The notes below the pieces were generated by a model. That model saw nothing but the letters and a program-made list of their open reading frames with translations, did not search any database and was not told where the DNA came from. The position numbers and the translations under genes are program-made. 64,000 nucleotides of DNA. Origin: Oopsacas minuta. Lineage: Eukaryota; Porifera; Hexactinellida; Lyssacinosida; Leucopsacidae. Positions 56,950 through 64,000 of this stretch are shown here, one piece after another. The number at the start of each line of letters is the position of its first letter. Position 1 is the stretch's first letter. The DNA is taken from the NCBI GenBank assembly GCA_024704765.1, contig JAKMXF010000332.1:1219897-1283896 (forward strand), written 5' to 3'.

Positions 56950-57740
56950 TGCTTTGTTGTCCTATGGCGTGGAGGAGTGTTCCAAGTTCCATCTTTAGAG
57001 AATATATTCACATTATGATCTCCGTGATCACTGATAAGCAAATTCTGGTTAGCGTTGAGTAACTAGGGAGCGTCTCTCTCCCGCGTGAGCGAACAAGTGT
57101 ATACAGGAGATTGAGCACATAACACTTCATGTTGTGTCAGCTTAAGGTAACAAGCATCTCATTGTTTGATGTGTTCTGTGAGTTTTGAGTGTAAGGATGA
57201 GGATTTTGATTCTGTGGTTGTTAAGACTTGCAATATACAAATCTCCTTTGTTGCAGACAGTGAGACCATGAGGCCAATTTATCAGCAGATCCCTTAGCAC
57301 CCCTAAACGTAGCGACTAGAAGGACTCAAACGTAACAATCCGTATACACCTGTGTCCGTTACGTATACATTGTCACTGTGTATAGCAATACCGTATGACC
57401 ATCTCCTGTCTTGATGTGTGAAGGTAATTAGGAAGTCACCTGCCTCTGAGAAGATTGAGACCTGAGATCACTGGCCCCAAGAGTGCAGAATCGTAACGAA
57501 CAACCGCTCGAGTATCAGGCTGAGGTGACCTAACTTCTTCAAGGGTTAGTCCGAGATCAGCTAGGATTTTCTCCTGCAGTTCACGAAGTTAATTCATCTG
57601 GATAAGGCGCTCCATACCGGCTTTAAGTCCGAATAATTCTTTCTCCTTCCAGGTGCGTGCGAATGGCCTCCCTACCTTGCAATTTCGTCACTTGTGTAGC
57701 GGTAAGATCCCAAGAGCTCCACTCGTCTGATTGAGGCGAA
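56950..57740 (-). pseudogene. NHL-repeat (TRIM/NHL-like) gene relic
   Basis: Minus-strand reading in order: ELFDRMTVRLNQTS (57.74 kb), a coiled-coil-like stretch RELQEKILADLGLTLEEV (57.58 kb), RAVVRYDSALLGPVISGLNLL (57.5 kb), then NHL-type repeats YGIAIHSDNVYVTDTGVYGLLRL (57.39 kb), GLMVSLSATKEICI (57.27 kb) and NQNLLISDHGDHNVNIFSKDG (57.06-57.0 kb). NHL repeats form a six-bladed propeller for RNA or protein binding. Stops and frameshifts are frequent, so this is a pseudogene. No RING or B-box was found on the N-terminal side. Confidence 0.7.
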
Positions 57741-57856
57741 CAGTCATACGGTCGAATAGTTCGTGTATCTATGACTCGACAGGGTCTATGGTGGTTATTA
57801 CTGGGGCAAATAATGTGCCATTTTATTGTTATTTGTTTTTAAATAATGAACAAAAG

Positions 57857-58730
57857 CAGGGCCGTCGAGAGAGGGGGGGTAGGCGGGGTAATTATCCCGG
57901 GGCCCGAGAAATTCTGTCTGTGAAAGTATGCATGGGCTTTATTGGCTGCATTAAGTAGACAAGTAAAGGGGAAAGTAAAGACATCACTGGGCAGAGTAAT
58001 ACCTTTGTTATTTAACCCTTCCTAGAAACCCGGTCTTTGGAAAGGAGTATCCTGATGATATTTCCCAAAACGATTTGGGAGAAGAGGTGATTCATCTTAA
58101 AGCCATCCATATTGCTAATTTCGGAAATGAATCTTTGGGTCCTCTAAATCTTTTGATCACTATAAGATAATTTAAGTTATATGAAATATTTTGCAATGTA
58201 TGTGCTGCATTGAGGATGTTCTGTACATTGCCTGTTACCGTTGCTTCCGCCGAACGTTCGTTTAGTAAGTTGAAACTCATCAAGAACTTTCTGAGAAGCA
58301 CTATGAGTCAGGGAAGACTGAACGATCTCGCAATGTTGAGCATCGAGGCTGAACTTGCAAAGCGTATTGACTTTCAAGACAAAATCAATGATTTTGCTAT
58401 GAAGAAGGCACGCAAAGCTTTCTGTTAATTACACTGACCGTAAATTTTTGTATTTTTCTGTTCTTAACTACAATAACTCTTGAAGTATTAGCTTTGTAGT
58501 ATTAGTTTTTCATTTATACTACTTAACATCATAAACTCTATAGCTATTTGAAAATTCATAAAATATAAGAGTAAATAGGATTATATTGATTTACATTTAT
58601 TAATATATATATAATACGAATGCGATAGTTTGCGTTTAGTTTATTCACTTCACGATAACGGAACAAAATATCAAGGGGGCTCGCACCCTAAATTAGGACC
58701 CGGGGCCCGCTCGCGCTCTCGACAGCCCTG
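57857..58730 (+). mobile_element. Internally deleted hAT element
   Basis: The left end CAGGGCCGTCGAGAG and right end (complement CAGGGCTGTCGAGAG) are inverted. Flanks ACAAAAG and AAAAAAG are a possible decayed duplication. At 874 bp it keeps only the C-terminal end of the transposase, so it is a deletion derivative of a larger hAT. Confidence 0.85.
58150..58428 (+). pseudogene. hAT dimerisation-domain remnant
   Basis: RMFCTLPVTVASAERSFSKLKLIKNFL, then LNDLAMLSIEAELAKRIDFQDKINDFA, ending ARKAFC at 58428. The TLPVTVASAERSFSKLKLIK string is the classic hAT C-terminal signature. The core domain upstream is deleted. The 72-residue frame is open, so a short dimerisation peptide could in principle be made. 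Confidence 0.88.
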
Positions 58731-59021
58731 AAAAAAGTGTCTTATACTAGCAGAGCTGTCCTAACTAAACTGTGCCATTATAATGTCACAAATATTAATC
58801 TAATTATTGTGTAATGAAACTAAACTGCAATTACTTCCTTAAATGGAATCTTCCAGAGAGAATAGGCATCGTAACTTATGGCAGAGTTAGGTGGTGACGT
58901 CTGTTTGTGTGCCGCTTCTTCTGATGCACATGGTTGCATCGCCCAGTCAAGAATGTTAGGAAAGGAAATACTTTCATTTGTAAGTAATCCAACACTTAGG
59001 GCATTAGATGATCCTCAATTA

Positions 59022-59757
59022 TAGGATCTAGATCCTGATCCTGATCCTGGCTGAAATTATGATCCGCGTGCCCGGTTCCGATCCTAAATTCTAAAAGGAT
59101 ATACGATCCGATCACGATCCAATTTACAATCCTTTTTTCGAAATACAGTGAATTCTATTGGACATTTCGACTACTCTAAGTTATGATATGATTATCTATT
59201 TATTCATACATACAATGGCGGTAGAAAATTTCAGATGGTTTTACCATGTATAATTAAGCCATCCTATCCAGGTGTTTGAGCACTCTTCTATACGTAAATA
59301 TTGTTAATATATGGTAACAACTTTGATTCTAAATAAGCCGAACCCGGTATTCCTAACAGGTATTTGCAGGCAGATGTAGCAAGAAAAACGATAGGAATAT
59401 ATGTAGGGCCCACATTATTTACAATCTGAGAAATACATATTAGTTAAATCAACTTAAAAGTACTAAAAAGGGTTCGACTGTGCGTTACTATTCTCACCTT
59501 CCTTTGGGAAGGTGGATCATTGAGCAATTTTAATAGAAGTATGGATTGAATTGAGAGTCTCGAATTAGTAACAACTTGTGCTCGTTAGTCAGTCTTAATT
59601 AAGAATATAGCACACTATTACTTGTATCTAGATATTTGGAAGGATCGGGATCTTTTCAGAATATTATCGATCCGATCACGATCACGATCACGATCCTACT
59701 TTTTCAAATGGATCGACGATCCTCTTCCGATCTTCAAAATGGATCTAGATCTGGCTC
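59022..59757. repeat. Element with GATCCT/GATCAC subterminal repeats
   Basis: GGATCTAGATCCTGATCCTGA near 59024 is inverted against CGATCTTCAAAATGGATCTAGATC near 59730-59755. Runs of GATCAC (59675-59700) and CGATCC recur at both sides. About 500 bp between hold nothing recognisable. Confidence 0.55.
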
Positions 59758-60370
59758 GTACGAACTATGATCGAAAGTTCCTAATAATGCCCAACCAACC
59801 CTTCTCCTGGTTCTTAAAGAGATAGCGATGCTAGGATGCCAGATAGCTCAACTGGAATGTACCCAAACTTATAGAATTTCTTAAATAATTTGGAATTAGT
59901 TTTAGAAAAATGTTCGATCGATTTGTTGTTTTGCATAATTTCTTCAAAACAAATACAATCAGAATCATTCATGGGACCTAAATTGTGTTCATCATAGTCG
60001 CAAGTGGTCATTTTGGGTGTGCCCACCCTGATTCAGCTCCGCCATAATACAAAATCTCAAATCACAGGCTATGCCGTCCAGTGGAGTAGGCAGGTCTTTG
60101 TTTACGGTGGTGTGCACGTGGTGCGAGTAGTGGTGAATTGTATTGCGCTATTAATTAGTAAGTAATTAAGTAATTAAGTCATTAATGGTCAGGGAACTCT
60201 AGAAGGTGATTAATTATACCAAATATTGTCTCAAATCTAAACAGTACTGTCGGAAATCATTCAGAGATCAAAATAACTACATTAATCTAAGTTCAGATGG
60301 TGCGCACCATCCTGGATACGTTTCTGTGCCGACGTAATTTCAATAAATTAATTACAAATAACTTATAGAT

Positions 60371-60526
60371 AGCTCAACTATACTATAGTACAGTTTTTGT
60401 GTATTAGCTTTTCTATGTTCGAGGAAAGGTCATTTGTTAGGCCTAATGAAAGTCACCTTTTTGGATAGAGGGTATGGGATTTTGTACTACAAAAAACTGT
60501 ACTATACTATAGTTGAGCTATATATA
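60371..60526. repeat. Palindromic MITE
   Basis: ATAGCTCAACTATACTATAGTACAG on the left is inverted as CTGTACTATACTATAGTTGAGCTAT on the right. A related terminus is at 43035-43095. Confidence 0.75.
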
Positions 60527-60549
60527 AGGAATCTGAATTAATTATAGTA

Positions 60550-62040
60550 AATTTCGAGTCTATAATATTACGCTAAATATTTAATTAGCAAAAACATTCG
60601 AATATTGTATGTAAATAATCGTGTTAGGTATTTGAAAGTGTCAGAATCGAATTCTAATAGAACAATTTTAAAAGATTGATAAAAAGGTATGAAAATATGA
60701 TTAATCAGAAGATAATTAAGTGCATATACACTAAAAGAATTTAATAACCAATAGAATTACAGTCTACATTCAATATAAATACATAACAGTGAAAATAATT
60801 ACAAACACTCCAGCGAACCAATTTTATGAATTTATGCCTAATTGCAAAAACCCTACAATCTGATTGGGATAAAAAGAAAGGGTGTGAAAATCTACTACAA
60901 GTATAAATCGTATTGCCTCGAATAATAGCTCCCCCTCGAATTATCGTCCCCCCCGGGGATCCTAAAATAATAACTGCTTAAAGTGAACCGTTATTTCCCT
61001 CTGTATTTTGATCAATCTATTGTTTGTAATAAATACACATAATGCAAGCACATAGGTATGATCAAATCGAAATTATCACGTCACAAAAATCGAAACTCAA
61101 GGAGGCCTGAAATTAATAATCGCCCCGGCTACTTTTCGAAGGAATACGGTATGCCAAATTCGGTGTCTTAATCTGTGAACAGGCGAGCGAACACATATAC
61201 TAAGTCAACCATTTAAGTGCTGAGCCACTATACTATATAGTCGGCACAGTAAAATTATCATATATCCGTATGTTGTTAATAGTGAATATATAGCAGCATA
61301 TGTTGATACGAATAAAACCCTTGTGAATAAAGCTAAAATTGCATTTTTTCCCTTGCCAGAATAGCGCTTCAAATACGCCATCCAACAACCTGGGGTAGCA
61401 GAAAGCTCCCTTCAAAAGGGCAGGTCAAGATAGACACTATTTCGAAGGTAAAATTCCTCTCTCTATTACAAAAGTGTATTAAAAATGCACAAATATCTTG
61501 GTACGCCATGCTAGTAACTAACTCGATAAAAATTCCTTCACTTCTCACAATATCGCGTGAATGTTTTGTGACAAATCCGAAATCCCATTTTGGGTCAATT
61601 CCTTTTCAAGTTATGGCCAAATTCCGCGTCTCCGATTCTCCAACAGAATTATGAACTTTAAATAATTCCATTGAAATGTATGGGAAAGTGCGAAAATTCA
61701 TATATTTAACTTAGCGAGAAATATAAATATCTCTCAAATTCCTCACTGATAGTACCGGGGTAACTCCTAGGTGACATGCAAATTAGGCTCAGATCCGTTG
61801 AGAAATCTCTGAGGTGTGAGGACACACAAACACACATTACTGTATATAAAGGGATACATCAATGCGGCTTAAAAAATCCTAGGGAGAACCTGATTCAAAA
61901 TGGTCGGCCACTGGATAGTAAAATTACTAATTTCAAGATTCATCATTCAAGGTATTGATCGAATCCACAAGATAAGATCGAATATACAGAAGGCCATAGG
62001 CTAAGTATAGACTAACGTTACAAGCTTACACTTAAAGGAT
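60550..62040. other. Spacer downstream of nucleobindin
   Basis: No gene is recognised. 61550-61860 (CCCATTTTGGGTCAATTCC, GTTATGGCCAAATTCCG, GAGGACACACAAACACACAT) has the look of a dispersed invertebrate repeat tail, but its ends cannot be placed. Confidence 0.4.
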
Positions 62041-62063
62041 AGTAAATTCATTGGCAATTGTAG

Positions 62064-63200
62064 TTACTCATCAGAGTAATCTTCATAGTCAGGATTTTCA
62101 AGAGGTTCAAGATAATCATAATAGTCATATGAATCTTCATTTTTAAGCCTTTGTTCCTCGAATATTTTCAGATCTTCCTGAGAATAATGATCAAATTGGT
62201 CCAATGTTTGCCAACCCTCATTACTATTAAACCTCTCATTAGAAGAGGTATAGCTTAAAAATTCATCAAGCGATACTAGCTCATCATGATTCAAATCAAT
62301 CTCAGGCATAAGATGTTCACGCATTAATGCCAACTCTTCCCTCGCTTCATAATTTAACTCATGTGAGCCATAAATTTTCCTGACCTCTGGGATGAAGAAA
62401 GCTTCTATCTCAAGAATATCCAAATAATTATCGCTATTCTTGTCGTGTAGCCGGAAAAATGCAATGGGAGTGAATGTACCTTTGTCAAATCCATCGCTCT
62501 CTGTCCAAACTGATTCCAGATGCTCTCTACTACCCGGATGGTTCAGCTTAGCGATTTCTTTCTTCTCATTTTCCTCTAACAATTTGTTTTCTTCCTTCAA
62601 ACGTTCTGTTTCCGCCAACAATCGCAATTTATCTTTCTGGCTTAATTTTTGTTGCTTTTCAACGCGAAAGTATTTTCTACGTCTCTCAGCATCGAAGTCT
62701 TTCAGCTGATCTTTTAACTCATCTTCCTTCTTCTTCTTCTTCTCAAGCTTTTGCACAGCTTCACCAAAATGTTCCAATCCATCCAATCTGAAGTCTTTCT
62801 CATTTTGCATCTGCTCTAACATAACGAGCCTTCGGTCAACTCTCTGAGATTCTATCAATTGTCTCTTTACTTCATCCAGTTTGCTTCTCAGACCGTTGGT
62901 CTTCTGATCATTTTTAGCCAAATCTTCCCTATCCTTTAAGTTCAATTCAGAGAAGGGCTTGAGCTCTTTTACGTATCTGTTGTACTCGCTAGCTAGATTG
63001 AGTTTGTTAATACCAGGAAGATGCTCTATTGCTGGAACTAGTTTCTGAATCGGAACTGTATCGGGTTCTAACTTCAATTCATCTATATTCTTATCAACAA
63101 CGGATGTATTGCCTGTTTCTCCCCGCATTGGAGCTGAGTAGCAGTACGAGACAATACTTAGTATAACTAGAAACTTTAGCATAAATCTTGGGGTAAACAT
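62064..63200 (-). CDS. NUCB: Nucleobindin
   Basis: Secretory-pathway (Golgi) calcium-binding protein. 378 residues, no intron. A signal peptide at about 1-22 (FLVILSIVSYCYSA) is followed by the nucleobindin N-terminal region with LKPFSELNLKDREDL. A long basic and coiled-coil stretch (105-220) covers the DNA-binding-like region of the family. The hallmark VWTESDGFDKGTFTPIAFF (231-249) leads into EF-hand 1, DKNSDNYLDILE (253-264), and EF-hand 2, DLNHDELVSLDE (302-313). Both have acidic residues at loop positions 1, 5 and 12. The tail is very acidic and tyrosine-rich (NPDYEDYSDE), and no clear C-terminal leucine zipper is seen. Vertebrate NUCB1/2 are 420-460 residues, so this is compact. A hAT element sits about 200 bp upstream. 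Confidence 0.95.
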   Translation of the reverse strand: MFTPRFMLKFLVILSIVSYCYSAPMRGETGNTSVVDKNIDELKLEPDTVPIQKLVPAIEHLPGINKLNLASEYNRYVKELKPFSELNLKDREDLAKNDQKTNGLRSKLDEVKRQLIESQRVDRRLVMLEQMQNEKDFRLDGLEHFGEAVQKLEKKKKKEDELKDQLKDFDAERRRKYFRVEKQQKLSQKDKLRLLAETERLKEENKLLEENEKKEIAKLNHPGSREHLESVWTESDGFDKGTFTPIAFFRLHDKNSDNYLDILEIEAFFIPEVRKIYGSHELNYEAREELALMREHLMPEIDLNHDELVSLDEFLSYTSSNERFNSNEGWQTLDQFDHYSQEDLKIFEEQRLKNEDSYDYYDYLEPLENPDYEDYSDE

Positions 63201-63405
63201 GCTGATCTACAAACAAAAAGACTCAGTTATACAGAAGTGCTCGAATAATTCACCAGTTAATTTAAATTTCTAAGCGAAATCTTCACTCATCTCTGAGAAA
63301 AGTGACTAAATGTTCTATCCATGATAAATGTATTGGGAAATATTGACACTAGATTGAGGAATTGGTAAGAGCTAAAAACGTGAAATTTGGCAGGTATAAG
63401 GAATG

Positions 63406-64000
63406 CAGGGTGACCAGATCTCCCATGCCAAAAAGAAGGACATTTTTCAATGTCAAACCATTTGTGTTCGATTATTTTATTGTATGTTTATCAAGAGATA
63501 CAAATTAACTAACACTGAAATACATAATTAAGGTAATATAATCCAAATTTCGTGATACATGTTTGTGATACTAAAAAATAAATTTAGTTTGTGTATTTGG
63601 CATTGGAACAGATTTTCTTCAATGCAACTTCGTTATTGGTTAATTTTTGATGCATTTCCCTGCAACTCATTTCAAAATTCACTATTACTTTAAGTAGTGC
63701 ACCAACAGTGGAAATGTCTAGTTTGTTTCTGTTGTCGCTCCATTGTACCTTTGATAAACTGAACACTCTTTCACACACCGCGTTAGATGCAGGGATAGCA
63801 AAAATAGAAGATACTAATTTTCTTATGCAGGGAAAATTTTCTTGTGTAATGATACCCCAACGCTGGTCCAGGCTTAAATCCGAGGTCATTGACAAACTTG
63901 GAAAGTTTCGTTGAAGACAGCATACTTCCTCAAACAAGTCATCAATCTGAGCAATTTCTGGGCATAATAATTCAGCACATCCCTTCAATATTTTATAGTC
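63406..64000 (-). mobile_element. hAT element, cut by window end
   Basis: A terminus CAGGGTGACCAGATC at 63406, facing inward, lies about 180 bp beyond the stop codon of a minus-strand hAT transposase. The other end is outside the window. A dispersed repeat (63350-63390, also at 12.0 kb) flanks it. Confidence 0.75.
63584..64000 (-). CDS. hAT transposase C-terminus, partial
   Basis: The frame is open from the window edge to the stop at 63584. FEEVCCLQRNF leads to the dimerisation signature FPCIRKLVSSIFAIPASNAVCERVFSLSKVQW, then DISTVGALLKVIVNF, ending ICSNAKYTN. No break is visible in this part, so the element may be fairly young. The core and zinc finger lie beyond the window. Confidence 0.85.
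   Translation of the reverse strand, partial: DYKILKGCAELLCPEIAQIDDLFEEVCCLQRNFPSLSMTSDLSLDQRWGIITQENFPCIRKLVSSIFAIPASNAVCERVFSLSKVQWSDNRNKLDISTVGALLKVIVNFEMSCREMHQKLTNNEVALKKICSNAKYTN

Noticed and set aside
62440-62709. Plus-strand frame inside nucleobindin
   Set aside because: Antisense shadow of the basic coiled-coil part of nucleobindin. The Ser/Phe-rich composition is explained by that.

Overview
This is animal (metazoan) nuclear DNA, not prokaryotic. It is AT-rich and gene-poor. Four recognisable host genes all lie on the minus strand: an APC/C cullin subunit (ANAPC2-like, 23.3-25.0 kb), a polypeptide GalNAc-transferase (45.6-47.4 kb), the exosome cap protein CSL4/EXOSC1 (49.8-50.4 kb) and nucleobindin (62.1-63.2 kb). 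Three of the four are complete without an intron. A decayed NHL-repeat gene at 57 kb recalls families expanded in sponges and other early-branching animals. A compact-gene invertebrate, possibly a sponge, would fit, but I cannot name the species from this window.

Almost everything else is mobile DNA, heavily nested. 0-12 kb: palindromic MITEs, a dead Tc1-type element, and two Mutator-like (MULE) elements of about 2.9 kb with matching terminal inverted repeats (TIRs). The second encodes a FLYWCH-MULE-RING protein and sits inside a large palindromic repeat. 12-14.6 kb: another copy of that palindrome, split by a nearly intact DD34D mariner. 14.8-20.8 kb: an unclassified element with arms of about 1 kb, carrying a Tc1 (DD37E) element and a MITE. 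21-29.5 kb: more palindromes, ANAPC2, a ZBED-type hAT relic, a pogo-like MITE and a DD37D mariner-like relic.

29.7-38.5 kb is the most interesting stretch. An element (A) with a transposase-like reading frame and an OTU-protease-like 3' part is split twice: by element C (2.7 kb, inverted repeats of about 370 bp, cysteine-rich ORFs) and by element B (3.4 kb, inverted repeats of about 190 bp). B belongs to the same family as A and carries a 2A translational-recoding motif behind a hydrophobic leader. A's homology to B resumes on the far side of each insert.

38.8-64 kb: a 905-bp Tc1-type foldback MITE, hAT relics of several subfamilies (43-45, 50.6-52.5, 53.4-53.8, 57.9-58.7, 63.4-64 kb), Helentron-like repeats with a GTCT microsatellite and three consecutive mini-hairpins, and the host genes GALNT, EXOSC1 and nucleobindin. 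No CRISPR, rRNA or functional tRNA was seen. The host genes have unrelated jobs (cell cycle, Golgi O-glycosylation, RNA decay, secretory calcium binding), so no operon or pathway cluster is implied.
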